The translations under genes and the position numbers were made by a program. Source: an uncultured Rubripirellula sp. (GTDB lineage Bacteria > Planctomycetota > Planctomycetia > Pirellulales > Pirellulaceae). From it: a stretch of DNA of 64,000 bases. A model generated the notes under the pieces. It saw nothing but the letters and a program-made list of their open reading frames with translations, was not told where the DNA came from and did not search any database. Positions 34,125-44,700 of this stretch are shown in pieces (the stretch's first letter is position 1; each line of letters starts with the position of its first letter). The stretch spans positions 1 to 64,000 of the forward strand of contig CALIBL010000037.1 in assembly GCA_938045805.1 (NCBI GenBank), given 5' to 3'.

Positions 34125-35695
34125 TAGTGCTTGAAGTGTCGTCGACCTGTTAGGACCATTGGAATACCGAATTGATCGCATGCATCAATCACTTCTTGAT
34201 CACGACGTGAACCACCTGGCTGAATGATTGCCACAATCCCCGCTTCGGATGCTGCTTCGATTGAGTCGGGGAATGGGAAAAATGCATCTGAGGCGAGGAT
34301 CGATCCATGAGCACGGTCACCTGCTTTGTCGATCGCAATTTCTACGCTGTCGACTCGACTCATCTGTCCTGCTCCAACACCAATCAGAGAGGTATCTTTA
34401 GCAAGCACGATGGCGTTGCTCTTCACATGGCGTACCATTTCCCAGCCAAACGAAACGTCATCCCAAAGCTCATCTGAGACTTTGGTTTCAGTGACAGTCT
34501 GCCACTGAAGGGGCGAGCTGGTCATGCGGTCAGCATCTTGAACCAACATGCCTCCGCTAATGAAGCGACGTTGTATCGACGGGGCCGGTGTATCCAAGCG
34601 TCCGACCTGCATCAGTCTGACATTCTCTTTCCAACGGGGTTTGTTGGTCAGAAGTCCAAACGCTTCAGCCTCGAAGTCGGGAGCCACGATAGCTTCGATG
34701 AAGAGTCCCGGTGTGCAGAGCAACTCTGCGGTCGCCTTGTCGACTGTTCGGTTGAATCCGAGAACCGATCCGAAGGCACTGAGCGGATCGCCATCGAGTG
34801 CTCGCTTGCAAGCTTCCGCCAGACTTTCGCCAGTCGCTGCACCGCAAGGATTGTTGTGTTTCATCACGCTTGCGGCCGCGTTCGCAAAACCTCGCACAAT
34901 CTCTAATGCGGAATCCAGATCCAAGAGGTTATTGTACGAAAGCTCTTTCCCGCTTAATTGTCGCGCGGAAACAAGATTCGCCGATCGCTCGGAAGGATCG
35001 CTGTAGACCGCGGCGCGTTGGTGGGGGTTTTCACCGTAACGTAGTTGCGTTTTACGGCGCAGGCCGAGGTGTAAGCTAGATGGGAAGTCACCACCCAGCG
35101 AGTCGCCTCGAAGGTAATCAGCAATCGCTCGGTCGTACGAGGCAGTGTGATCAAAGGCATCCGCTGCGAGTTGCTCTCGAAGTTCTAGAGTGGTTCCTCC
35201 TTGGGATTCGAGTTGGGCGAGAATCTCTCCGTACTGTTCAGGGCTTGTGGATACCGCGACATCGAGTTGGTTCTTGGCGGCCGCTCGAACCAAGCTGGGG
35301 CCACCAATGTCGATCTGTTCAATGCATTCTTCGCGAGTTGTCCCTGGACGCGACGCGGTCGCTGCAAACGGGTAGAGATTCACCACCACCAAATCAAACG
35401 GCTCGATTCCATGTTCATCAATCGCATCCATATGATCATCACGATCACGTCTCGCGAGGATCCCACCAAAGATTTTAGGGTGTAGCGTTTTGACTCGACC
35501 GTCGAGCATTTCTGGAAAGCCGGTGTAGGTGGCGACGTCTAGCACTTCAACGCCACTTTCTTCAAGGTGCCGACGTGTTCCTCCAGTGCTGTAGATCTGA
35601 ACGCCTGCTTGTTGCAGACCAGCTGCCAAGTCCGCTAGACCTAGTTTGTCGCTTACACTTATCAATGCAGTTCGAATCGGAACGATTTCGGACAC
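34124..35695 (-). CDS. purH: Bifunctional AICAR transformylase / IMP cyclohydrolase
   Basis: PurH performs the last two steps of IMP synthesis. The N-terminal cyclohydrolase domain is recognisable from RTALISVSDKLG, IYSTGGT, FPEMLDGRVKTLHPKIFGGIL and DLVVVNLYPF. The transformylase domain has LRYGENPHQ, KELSYNNLLDLDSA, the catalytic-type MKHNNPCGAA and SDAFFPFPDSIEAA. The open frame reaches a TTG at 35788, but the family N-terminus fits GTG 35695 (protein begins VSEIVPIRTALIS), giving 523 aa. No strong ribosome site is visible, so a start one or two codons away is possible. Its stop overlaps trpC by one base. Confidence 0.95.
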   Translation of the reverse strand: MSEIVPIRTALISVSDKLGLADLAAGLQQAGVQIYSTGGTRRHLEESGVEVLDVATYTGFPEMLDGRVKTLHPKIFGGILARRDRDDHMDAIDEHGIEPFDLVVVNLYPFAATASRPGTTREECIEQIDIGGPSLVRAAAKNQLDVAVSTSPEQYGEILAQLESQGGTTLELREQLAADAFDHTASYDRAIADYLRGDSLGGDFPSSLHLGLRRKTQLRYGENPHQRAAVYSDPSERSANLVSARQLSGKELSYNNLLDLDSALEIVRGFANAAASVMKHNNPCGAATGESLAEACKRALDGDPLSAFGSVLGFNRTVDKATAELLCTPGLFIEAIVAPDFEAEAFGLLTNKPRWKENVRLMQVGRLDTPAPSIQRRFISGGMLVQDADRMTSSPLQWQTVTETKVSDELWDDVSFGWEMVRHVKSNAIVLAKDTSLIGVGAGQMSRVDSVEIAIDKAGDRAHGSILASDAFFPFPDSIEAASEAGIVAIIQPGGSRRDQEVIDACDQFGIPMVLTGRRHFKH

Positions 35696-35891
35696 GATGC
35701 TCAGTTGGGTTATAAGGAAGACGCGGGAACTCGACCAACCCTTGGTGTAATCCGCCCAACGCCTAGTGGTCAACCGGGGCACCCCCAATCAAGGGTCTTT
35801 TGAGAGGCAATTTTAAACGGTTTCGCGGATCAGGTTTTTTGGAGGTGCAGTCGGGTCAGATAAATTTAGCAATCCACTCCATGATGCACCT

Positions 35892-35934
35892 GTGTCTAGA
35901 GTCTGATGGGGACGTGTCTAGAGCCTAACGGGGA
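35892..35934. repeat. Imperfect 22-bp tandem duplication over the hisF stop
   Basis: Two copies of a 21-base unit (35892-35912 and 35914-35934, period 22) match at 18 of 21 bases. The second copy includes the last codons and stop of hisF, and the first lies just after the stop. It looks like a small slippage duplication that does not change the protein. Confidence 0.7.
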
Positions 35935-36685
35935 TACCAGCGTCTTTCATCACTTGTTTCGTTTCGGCAATTGAGAACTGTCCGAAGTGAAAAATACTCG
36001 CGGCCAATGCCGCATCAGCTTTGCCTAGCTGAATTGCATCCACCAAATGCTGCGGTGAGCCAGCTCCGCCGCTTGCTACCACGGGGATGCTAACCGCTTC
36101 GCTGACCGCGGAGGTGATGGGTAAATCGTAACCGTCACAGGTGCCATCGGCATCCATACTGGTGAGAACGATCTCTCCCGCACCTAGCTCTTCAATTCTT
36201 TTTGCCCATTGCACCGCTTCCAATCCGGTCGGTGTTCGGCCGCCGTTAATGTGCACTTCCCATCGCTCTTTTCCGTCGACTTCAATGCGTTTGGGATCAA
36301 TGTTGACCACGATGCACTGGCTGCCAAATCGTTCCGCTGCTTGCTTGACGAAATCGGGGTCTTTGCAGGCAGCGGAGTTGATTGAGACTTTATCGCAACC
36401 TGCCGAGAGGAGTGCTCTTACATCCTCAATGGTTCGGACTCCGCCCCCCACCGTTAGCGGCATGAACACCTGCTCGGCCGTGCGGCGTACAACATCCAAA
36501 ATGATGTCGCGTTTTTCATGACTCGCGGTGATATCAAGAAACACCAGTTCATCAGCACCCTCTTTTTCATACCGTCTCGCCACCTCGACTGGATCACCGG
36601 CATCCCTGAGATTGACGAAATTGGTGCCTTTCACAACCCGGCCGTCATGAACATCAAGGCAGGGGATCACTCGCGCCGCTAACAT
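35918..36685 (-). CDS. hisF: Imidazole glycerol phosphate synthase cyclase subunit
   Basis: HisF forms the imidazole ring of histidine and AICAR, the latter being a substrate of PurH. This 255-aa half-barrel-repeat protein keeps both catalytic aspartates, Asp11 in [14 protein letters not shown] and Asp130 in VVNIDPKR. The phosphate-binding loops TVGGGVRT and VVASGGAG are also conserved. The start ATG 36685 gives the standard N-terminus ([12 protein letters not shown]). The partner HisH is not in the window. It lies upstream of purH on the same strand with a 222-bp gap, so one promoter for both is uncertain. Confidence 0.97.
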   Translation of the reverse strand: MLAARVIPCLDVHDGRVVKGTNFVNLRDAGDPVEVARRYEKEGADELVFLDITASHEKRDIILDVVRRTAEQVFMPLTVGGGVRTIEDVRALLSAGCDKVSINSAACKDPDFVKQAAERFGSQCIVVNIDPKRIEVDGKERWEVHINGGRTPTGLEAVQWAKRIEELGAGEIVLTSMDADGTCDGYDLPITSAVSEAVSIPVVASGGAGSPQHLVDAIQLGKADAALAASIFHFGQFSIAETKQVMKDAGIPVRL

Positions 36686-36807
36686 ATTGTTAAGGTGATG
36701 ATGAGGGTGTGAATGGAGAAAGGGGCGATCCTGATTTGGATTTCGCTGCCCGCCGTTGGATCTTCAAACATCATGACAGGTTGTTGGTTATTTGCCTATC
36801 TGCGAAC

Positions 36808-37710
36808 TCACGAAGATTCCGAGAGAATTCTCGCTGCCATCCTCTGACAGTCTTCTAGATAGCCGGCACCAAACAGGTTGAGGTGATTGAGTAGATGATA
36901 GAAAACGTAAACATGGTTCCTGCGTTCCCACCCTGCTGCGAGTGGATACGTTTGATGGTAGGCATCGTAAAAGGAAGCAGGGCAACCACCGAAAAGCTTT
37001 AACATGCCGAATTCTGCTTCACGATTTCCTCGGTAAATTGCAGGGTCGACCAAAACAGGATTTCCCTCTGCATCAGCGAGATAATTTCCACTCCATAGAT
37101 CTCCGTGCAGGAGGGACGTCTCGCTTTCGCTACCCGCTAAAATCCGATCCATACGTTCGACGATTTGTCGGATCTCTGTAATTAGACGGCTGGGAAATCG
37201 CTGGTTTTCAACACCCAATTTTAGTTGAGCCTCAATCCTGCGTTGGGCAAAGAATTCGCTCCAGTATTGCATCGGTGCATTTTGCTGACGGGTTGCCCCA
37301 AGGTAATTATCCTCCTCCCATCCTGTCTCCATGCTCTTGGTGCATCGATGCAGGTTCGCTAAACGTTGTCCAAACTGAGCGAAAAAGTTCTTGCATTTCA
37401 CCCCGGGTTCCACCCACTCCAAGATGAGCCACGCTTGAGTATCGTGCAGACCCAATCCGATGGGTTTTGGAACCTTGATGCTCCCGCTAGCTTGGATTGC
37501 GGCGAGGCCGTTTCGTTCACACTGGAAATTATTCAGAAAGTCACAGTGATTCCTTTTCACGAAATAGTGTCGTTTGTTTCCATTTGAATCTTGAACCGTC
37601 ACACGAGAGGCTTCACTGATGCAACCCCCGGAGACGGGATCAGATCTTTGCAGGGTCACCGAGTGGGGTAGTAATGCATCCAGAACCCTCTGAAGTTTAT
37701 TTGGTTCCAT
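36808..37710 (-). CDS. Fructosamine-3-kinase family protein
   Basis: Members phosphorylate fructosamine or ribulosamine adducts so that glycated amines break down. The 300-aa protein has the family's kinase-like motifs: SGGCISEASRV as the nucleotide loop, YFVKRN with the lysine, LLHGDLWSGN as the catalytic loop, and VLVDPAIYRGNREAEFGM as the metal-binding segment. I use ATG 37710, with AAGGAG ten nt upstream (37721-37726 on this strand), in place of the longer frame from 37767. That ribosome site sits directly after an intrinsic terminator, so how the gene is transcribed is an open point. Confidence 0.9.
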   Translation of the reverse strand: MEPNKLQRVLDALLPHSVTLQRSDPVSGGCISEASRVTVQDSNGNKRHYFVKRNHCDFLNNFQCERNGLAAIQASGSIKVPKPIGLGLHDTQAWLILEWVEPGVKCKNFFAQFGQRLANLHRCTKSMETGWEEDNYLGATRQQNAPMQYWSEFFAQRRIEAQLKLGVENQRFPSRLITEIRQIVERMDRILAGSESETSLLHGDLWSGNYLADAEGNPVLVDPAIYRGNREAEFGMLKLFGGCPASFYDAYHQTYPLAAGWERRNHVYVFYHLLNHLNLFGAGYLEDCQRMAARILSESS

Positions 37711-37732
37711 GGTGCTCACTCTCCTTGAAATC

Positions 37733-37773
37733 AAAAATGGCTTGCAACACCATTCAAGTTGTTGCAAGCCATT
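37733..37773 (-). terminator. Intrinsic terminator after the ThuA-like gene
   Basis: A perfect 13-bp stem (37736-37748 with 37761-37773), extendable by one A-T pair, has a short loop and five T on the minus strand, two of them within the stem. It lies 39 bp after the ThuA-like stop and only 7 bp before the ribosome site of the fructosamine-kinase gene, so it could also act as an attenuator. Confidence 0.75.
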
Positions 37774-37811
37774 GAAGTGCGAATCAGCAAACTCGCGATC
37801 AAATGAATCGG

Positions 37812-38789
37812 TTACAGATCGTAGTCCGCAGGTCGTTTACCCGGAATGTACTTCTTGAATCCAAACGGCGTTGGGTTGTATTCACCGATGATTGACACAT
37901 CCAAGTCAGGTTTGATTTTCTGCTCGAGGCCAATACACCATAGTGATGCGTTCGCTAACATTCGGCGAACTCCTTCGCTCGGCAGGTCGTCCGCTGAACC
38001 CATGGTGGTGACAAACACACGCCCGCCCTTGTAGGTCCGAGTCCAAGCGACAGGCATCACTTTCTCTTTTCTCGAATCGGTGATTGGTTTGGAATCAGGA
38101 GTCATTCCATCGAGGATTTGACCAAGGATCACTGCATGTCCGTCACCGCTGAGAGGTAGTTTCACTTCATACACATCGGTTGGACCCCAGATATCACCAT
38201 CTTGAATGCCGGTTGCGATGGGGTGTTTGGCGTCGGCTACCAGTCCACGAGTCGATTCGCGACCGTGCTTGCCGTAGTGCGATACCCAGGTTTCACCAAG
38301 GATCTTTTTTCCGAACCCACCTTCCTGATTGTTCCACGTGTACTGATGGAACTTTCGGTCCTTGGGAATGTTAAATGGATGAGTGGACGTTCGCAAAGCC
38401 ATCAGTGGTTTACCTGCCTCGGCATAATCCACGATGCGTTGCATTTGGTCATCTTCCAAATTGCGGAACCGCAGTCCAAGGATGACGAGGTCAGCATCTT
38501 CGAGGGCTTCTAGGCCGGGGATGTTCGTCACACTCTCCGGATTGATTTCTCCACTTGCAGGGTCAATGGGGAAAAGCACGGTGCATTGAAACCCAAGATG
38601 TTTCGAGAGGATTTTTCCGAGTTGCGGTAGTGCTTCTTCGCTGCGGTACTCATGGTCTCCCGCAACTAGCACGATATGTTTTCCTTGACCGGGGCCTTCA
38701 CCCCCGGGGAATACTAGCCAGCGATCATCAGCGCAAACGGTCTGAATTAGGACGCTGCAAATTAGAAAAGATAAAAACGATTTCATCAT
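37812..38789 (-). CDS. Secreted ThuA-like domain protein
   Basis: The 325-aa protein has a signal peptide (MMKSFLSFLICSVLIQTVCADD) and a ThuA/glutamine-amidotransferase-like fold. Visible features are KHIVLVAGDHEYRSEEALPQLGKIL, the ADLVILGLRFRNLEDDQMQRIVDYAEAGKPLMALRTSTHPF segment, and a later PVAWTRTYKGGRVFVTTMG block. ThuA-like proteins are linked to sugar utilisation, but most planctomycete members are uncharacterised. The frame is open to 38909. The signal peptide points to Met41/Met42, that is 38789 or 38786, though no clear Shine-Dalgarno decides between them. It is flanked by intrinsic terminators on both sides, so it is probably monocistronic. Confidence 0.82.
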   Translation of the reverse strand: MMKSFLSFLICSVLIQTVCADDRWLVFPGGEGPGQGKHIVLVAGDHEYRSEEALPQLGKILSKHLGFQCTVLFPIDPASGEINPESVTNIPGLEALEDADLVILGLRFRNLEDDQMQRIVDYAEAGKPLMALRTSTHPFNIPKDRKFHQYTWNNQEGGFGKKILGETWVSHYGKHGRESTRGLVADAKHPIATGIQDGDIWGPTDVYEVKLPLSGDGHAVILGQILDGMTPDSKPITDSRKEKVMPVAWTRTYKGGRVFVTTMGSADDLPSEGVRRMLANASLWCIGLEQKIKPDLDVSIIGEYNPTPFGFKKYIPGKRPADYDL

Positions 38790-38831
38790 TCTTTGCCAAA
38801 GTGGAATATTTACTTGAGTTGGTATGAGTTG

Positions 38832-38853
38832 CCTGTTCACGGAAGTGAACAGG
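38832..38853 (-). promoter_or_regulatory. Stable 9-bp hairpin in the ThuA-like gene leader
   Basis: A perfect 9-bp stem (38832-38840 with 38845-38853) with a four-base loop lies about 45-65 nt before the start. The loop reads TTCC on the gene strand. There is no T-tract, so a leader structure or operator is more likely than a terminator. Confidence 0.35.
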
Positions 38854-38892
38854 TTGATTAGTTGTTCTTCTGGATTGCAAAAACGGGGCAAC

Positions 38893-38924
38893 AAAAAACC
38901 GGACACCAAGAGAGGTGTCCGGTT
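38893..38924 (-). terminator. Intrinsic terminator after the propeller/cytochrome gene
   Basis: A perfect 11-bp GC-rich stem (38897-38907 with 38914-38924), a 6-nt loop and a run of six T on the minus strand (two in the stem) lie 20 bp after the stop of the gene at 38945. Confidence 0.9.
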
Positions 38925-38944
38925 CGCTGTCTGTCTGACGTTCG

Positions 38945-41536
38945 CTACTGCTGAGCAATCGCTTTGCGGAAGATCGGATGATCTGCTCTGCCGCCCGCTC
39001 GGAGGTAGGCAATGAGATCAGCAATTTCCTCGGCGGTAAAAGTGTCCAGCAAGCCGGTCGGCATCATGCTTGCTTGTGCTGGACGAGTCGATTCGATTCG
39101 CTCTCGATTCACGTCCGATAAGCTGGATGGATCGAGCATGTTCGTCATCACGCGCAAGCTCGTTCCTGACATGTTGACGACTCTTCCGATCACCACGCGA
39201 CCATCATCGGTAAGGAATTGAGTCGCGCCGTACTGGTCGCTCACTTCTGCACTGGGGTCAACCATTGAAACGATCAAGTCCTTTGTGCTGAATCGGCCAC
39301 CGGCCGCGGTCAGGTCTGGCCCGAGGATTCCTCCCTGAACACCCATTCGGTGGCACTTGTAGCATTGAGCTGCGGCAAAGACTGACTTGCCTTGGTCGAA
39401 GTCGGGTTGTCGTGTGCTGCTGCCGATCAGATCAGCAAGCTCGTCAACGGTCCATTGTTTGACGAGTTCTCGTTGCGCTTCACCTGTCGCGGCGTTATCT
39501 TCCGCAGCTGGTTTGGCCTCGAGTATTGCGGCCAATGCAGTGCGATCGGACTCAGGGACATTCTCCAGTGCAGCCTTCTTAATGTTCTCGTTGAACCCGC
39601 CGAATGACATACCTCCCTTCGCGGAACGAATGTCATTGAACCACTGGAAGTATTGCTGACGTAGTTCAGGATTCCATCCAGTTTTCACGCCTCGCAGGGT
39701 CATCGCGTAATGGATTTGATTCTCCTGACTTGGCGATGAGTGCATCTCGGAAACAATTTTGCTCGTTGCCGTCTCGTCTTGAAGGTAGGCGAGCATTTGA
39801 GAAAGTTCACGATCCACTTCATTTTGGTTCGTCGGGAAGGCTGACCCGAATTGCTCAAGTAGAGCTGCACGGTGATCGCCTTCAATGGCGCCAAGACGGA
39901 TGGCGATGAGGCCATAGGCCCGAAGCAGGTCAATCTGTTGCCCCCCTTCCAGTTCGGACCATTGGATATTCGACAGTGCTCCGATTGCAGCATCTCGATC
40001 CGCTTCAGTGCCGCAACGAGCAAGTGCCACGACACCGAGGATTCGAGATTGAGGGTCAGTGATTTCAGAGATCCGTCCACGCCATTGATCCACCGGTTGA
40101 TGTTCTAATGCGATTCTCGCGACAAAACGAATCGCTCGGTCAGAATGACCAAGGTTGGCTAATGCCAGTTCAAGATTCTTGCTCGATGGCTCTTGTACAT
40201 GAGTTGCTTCGATTTGTTGGCGAAGTGAGCGTAACTTCGCCGCTTGCTTCGACTCCGACTTCTCGGTTCTTTGCTGTGAACGAATGGCGACGCGATCTCG
40301 AACTTTCTGGGCGAGTTTTTTAATTCGACTCGGTTGTTCAAAATCCGATTCCAAGCCCATCGCATTGACGGCACCGGTGTAGCGAATTCGGTAGAGTCCA
40401 CTCTGGGTTCGCCTGCCACCGATTGTGAAGTAGAGCGCCCCATCAGGGTGGACCGCAAGGTCGGTTACCGGTAGCGGTGCTGCGGTGGCAAAGGTCTCAT
40501 AGCTTCCCGAGTAGCTACTTCCGTCTTCATTTAAATGAACCGCGTGAATATTCCCGTAGCTCCAGTCGCAAATGAACAAAGCGTTTTGATACTTCTCGGG
40601 GAAATCCGTTCCGTAGCCAAAGCAAATACCGGTGGGGGAACCTGGACCGATATCTACCGCTGCTCCAAACGAGTCGGGATAGTAGGCGGGCCATTTGCCC
40701 GTTCCGTTTCTCCATCCAAACTCTGCCCCACTTATCACATGGTTGATGCGAGTAGGGCGGTACCATGGGGTACCAACATCCCATTCCATGTCCGCATCAT
40801 AAGTGAATAGTTCGCCTTGGCGATTCAAAGCAATGTCGTACTGGTTTCGGAAGCCGGTCGCGATGAGTTCAAGATCTTTGCCATCCGGATTCATCGATAG
40901 GATGAAACCGCCAGGTCCCATGCGATTTGCATTGTGGCCGCGAGCATCGGGCATGCGACCGAGTAGGTGATCTTCTCCCCAATGCTTGGGAACACGACTG
41001 CGGGCAATGTCGCTGGGGAGGTTCGTGTTGTTACCTGCACAGGTAATGATTCGTTTGCCATCCTGACTGAGGATGAGGGCGTGAGGGCCATGCTCAGAAC
41101 CACCATTCATCGGAACGATACGTTCTTTCTTGTCGTACTGATCGTCACCATCGGTGTCAGTCAATCGCCAGATCCCCGCGATGTCACCGCGGCTATTGAC
41201 GTTGGCGTAAAGCGACCCAAAAGCGCAGAGGAGTCCCTGTGCGCCTTCAAATTCGATTTCAAGCTTTTCGATGCTCGCTGGCTGTTTGGATACATCGATT
41301 CGGTAAAGTCCACCGTACTGATCGCAGGCAATCAAGCGATTCTTGGGGTCAACCGTGAGGCTAACCCAAGATCCTTGCGTTTTACCTGGTACCTCGTAGA
41401 TCAAGTCAACCTCGAAGCCTTCGGGAACACTGAATTGCTCAACTGGTGTTGCACCAAAGCCGGCCGCCGATGCGGTGCAGGGCAGCAGAAGCAACGCTAG
41501 CAGAATGTGATGGGTGATTGAGAACACACGTCGCAT
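38945..41536 (-). CDS. Secreted PVC-type beta-propeller / c-type cytochrome protein
   Basis: The 863-aa exported protein has three parts. A signal peptide (core HHILLALLLLPCTASA) comes first. Then comes an NHL/sorbosone-dehydrogenase-like propeller of about 370 residues (IWRLTDTDGDDQYDKKERIV, TGFRNQYDIALNRQGELFTYDADMEWDVG, VTDLAVHPDGALYFTIGG). A helical HEAT-like middle is followed by a PVC-type heme domain with CYKCH about 140 residues from the end and a distal Met region (MMPTGLLDTFTAEEIADLIAYLRAGG). This architecture is widespread in planctomycetes, and the substrate is unknown. I start at Met9 of the open frame (41536), with AAGGA ten nt upstream. It ends at an intrinsic terminator. Confidence 0.88.
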   Translation of the reverse strand: MRRVFSITHHILLALLLLPCTASAAGFGATPVEQFSVPEGFEVDLIYEVPGKTQGSWVSLTVDPKNRLIACDQYGGLYRIDVSKQPASIEKLEIEFEGAQGLLCAFGSLYANVNSRGDIAGIWRLTDTDGDDQYDKKERIVPMNGGSEHGPHALILSQDGKRIITCAGNNTNLPSDIARSRVPKHWGEDHLLGRMPDARGHNANRMGPGGFILSMNPDGKDLELIATGFRNQYDIALNRQGELFTYDADMEWDVGTPWYRPTRINHVISGAEFGWRNGTGKWPAYYPDSFGAAVDIGPGSPTGICFGYGTDFPEKYQNALFICDWSYGNIHAVHLNEDGSSYSGSYETFATAAPLPVTDLAVHPDGALYFTIGGRRTQSGLYRIRYTGAVNAMGLESDFEQPSRIKKLAQKVRDRVAIRSQQRTEKSESKQAAKLRSLRQQIEATHVQEPSSKNLELALANLGHSDRAIRFVARIALEHQPVDQWRGRISEITDPQSRILGVVALARCGTEADRDAAIGALSNIQWSELEGGQQIDLLRAYGLIAIRLGAIEGDHRAALLEQFGSAFPTNQNEVDRELSQMLAYLQDETATSKIVSEMHSSPSQENQIHYAMTLRGVKTGWNPELRQQYFQWFNDIRSAKGGMSFGGFNENIKKAALENVPESDRTALAAILEAKPAAEDNAATGEAQRELVKQWTVDELADLIGSSTRQPDFDQGKSVFAAAQCYKCHRMGVQGGILGPDLTAAGGRFSTKDLIVSMVDPSAEVSDQYGATQFLTDDGRVVIGRVVNMSGTSLRVMTNMLDPSSLSDVNRERIESTRPAQASMMPTGLLDTFTAEEIADLIAYLRAGGRADHPIFRKAIAQQ

Positions 41537-41790
41537 GAAAGACGAATCCTTAAAAAACAAGAAATTGACGAAAACTTGATGGTTTTCTTTATTGGGTTAA
41601 TTCGCACCTATGATAACCGCACTATGGCATCTGCTCCAACTTAGAACGAACCCCCATGAAAATTGGATGGTTTTAGTAAAGCGACTCGGCGAATCTGTGG
41701 AGGGGTGTGAGGTAAGAGGAATCGCCGAATTTGCTATGTTTTTGCAACACGAGGAAGACCAAAACCACCCCATTGGACAGCGAGAAGAAC

Positions 41791-44700
41791 GTGGGCAATT
41801 TGATTACCGGATCGCAGGAGATGCAGCGAGCTTTGAGTTGGGATCGCGATCTCTCCGCTGATCGTAACGAGCAGAAGCGACTTCGCAGCTACATCGCTTT
41901 TCAAATGGCTTCCGCGGGACTCGCGCCACCGAGTGATGAGTCGGCAGATCAAATGGCTGCATTCTCCGCTGGGATCCTTGAAAGTCTCAGAGAAAAAAAT
42001 CATTTGCTCTCCGAGTATCGAGCTCCGATTGATGAGAGGATCGAGTCTTACCTGAACCAGCACTTCTCGGAGGTGCTTGGTGAGGAAGTGTTGCGACTAC
42101 CAAGTCGTTCGCTCACACTTGATCGTCATGGAATGGCACGCGCACTGAGCCTTCCAATTGATGGTAACGAATTCAAGACGGATTTAGTCTCGTCTTATCG
42201 TTGTCTTAACGGTGTTCTGAATAACCCCAAAGCTGATCGCCGCACGACTGCAGGAACCTTCCACGTTGCCGAGGGTGGCTTGCCGATCCCAGCCGACAAG
42301 CGGGCGGTTCCCGCTGGGGTTTTCGTGAAGCTGTTCCAAGCGGCGATGTCTCCACCCGATGAATTGACTCAGCTTCCTTACACTTCGGCATCCGATCAGC
42401 AGGCTCACACCTGGGTGTCATTATTGCTTAGGCCCTTGGTGTGCCCAGAGATTCCGGGTGTGAGTGATGCCAAGTCAATGGAGGTTCGCTTTTACGTTCC
42501 GGGCTCCTTTGTCAGTAATCTCGACTTTGTAGAATCCATTTTTGGAAATGCCGGTGATGCGCTGATCGCAGCCAACGATGCGGCACTCGATGTGAAAGGT
42601 TGGTCGGGACACACCGGTTGCGTTATCCTTGCTCCGCACTTGATTCATCTCACCAAAAAAGAACTTGGTCTGCCGCACTGGGATGATGCGACCGAACGCC
42701 AACGCGCAGATTCCATGTGCTGGAAAGATCCCAGCGAACGTTACAACGATGGTGGTGCCTTCAAAATCACCTGCCGAGATCATTACGGAGTCGTCGTCAC
42801 GCTGATTGCGGATAACTACTACGGCTATTGCAAGAAGGAAGTAAAAACGCAGATTAGCTACGCGACCAATTTGATGGGCAATTCGGAGGAAGAGCATGCC
42901 GGTGGTGCTCTGGCATTTGCTTCTTATTCACTCGGTGAAATCTTTAAAGTCAACAGTCGCTTGTATCACGGCAGAACCTTCGAGGAGATTGCCGCCGCGT
43001 ATTCATCTTTTATCGAAGTGAAGCCGGAAGGTTATGGCGTCGATCGGCTTCACCCCTCGGTGATTTACATTCCTGACACCGCGAGCGCGAATCTTGATGA
43101 ACGATGCGTGAAGTGGGAAAAGGATGGTGTGGAGCACCGCTTGACACTTTCGCCGAGCCACGTTTATGTGTCGCCCAGTGGCTACAAGGTCCGCCTGGAA
43201 AAGCACCCCGCAGCACCTTCTTGGCGACTTGTTGGTACAGCCGCAGAAGGTGTGTTTTGCCACAAGCCGTGCACCGTCAGTGGTGGTGGCAAAAGTGAGA
43301 TCAGTAAGTCGTTAAGAGATTACATGCTTTACGGACCGGTGTTCGTCTCGGATGTCGAAAAAGATTTTCAGTGGTTAGATGAGATTTTCAGCCGTGATTA
43401 TCAAGATCGTTGGGACGCTGCGACAGACGACAAGCCGGATTATCAAGATCGCCCGAGTCGGTCAGTGCTGGATCCGACGCGAAGTCTCGGAAGTATGATT
43501 CAGCTTCTCACGCCTCAGCCGAACTACAGCGAGGAGTTTAACGCTTGGCTGAAGACAATCCCTGAGCATGTGTATGCGTTGGCCTTGATCATCAAACGGT
43601 TCATCGGCCCCGGCATGGAAAGTGATTGGAGGGAACTATTCGGAGTGGATATTGTCAACGGATCACCTGGCCATGAACTCAAAATGGGTGATCGGACACT
43701 CGTAGGGACTTATCTTCGCGTCGGCTTAGATGATGCTCGATGGCGAACGTTCAAACTCCGTCAGGATTTTATTGCTGCTGACAAAGTACAGCGGGAAGAC
43801 GATATCAGTTGTAGTACTGTGGTTCCGGCCGGTTGGATCAACAATGTAGGATCTGCAGTGGCGGAGAGTCACAGCTATAAGCTTGTCGAGAACTGCGAGT
43901 ATCGTCTGTTTCAGCGGCCTGATGATGCGGTGCATCGTGGGCTAGATAAACAGACCGAGTGGGATCTCTCGCGGAGTGGCAACTTCATCAGCAATTTTGA
44001 GCCGATCCCAAGTCAGACGGTCAAAGCAATTGTTGAGGACGCGATTGAGTTTGATAAGTTTAGCGGTCCGATGGAAAAGCTTCTTAACGAAGCAGCGGAC
44101 CGAGACAATGAGTACGTGGTGAGTACGGCGGATCCAAGGATCGTCGACGGGCAACCCACCAAGAATCCACGCTATTTGCAGGATCGACCAGATCTAGTCA
44201 ATGAACGTGACAGTTATGTGGCGATGCGAGGCATGCAACTTTGTCGACGACTCGCCGAGACGGATCCTGTTACCGTTCCGGTCGGTGCCGTGCTGAGTGG
44301 CCGAAGAAATAATCCACCCGACCCCGAAGCTGGCTTCCGCTCGCTGGCCGTCTATTCGCCGCTGCATTACCAAGAGCTCCCTGAGTTGTTGATGGATTAT
44401 GTCTGTTCACTGACCGGCAAGAGTCCAAGTACGACGGGTGCGGGTAGCGAAGGCGCGCTCACCAAAGGACCCTTCAATGCTCTATTGCCAGCGATCGATC
44501 TTAATGCAACCGTGGTATCCATGGTTCTCACTGAACTAGGTGGTTTCAGCACACCAGCAGGTCACATTGGTTCGCGATTTGAAGTGGGACATGATATCTC
44601 TCTGTTGATCCCTGAAGTTTGGTGTCGAATGTCAACCGAAGAACGGGACCCGGAGCGTTTGATGCAGGATGGTATGTTGGAAAAAGTAGCCGACTACCAA

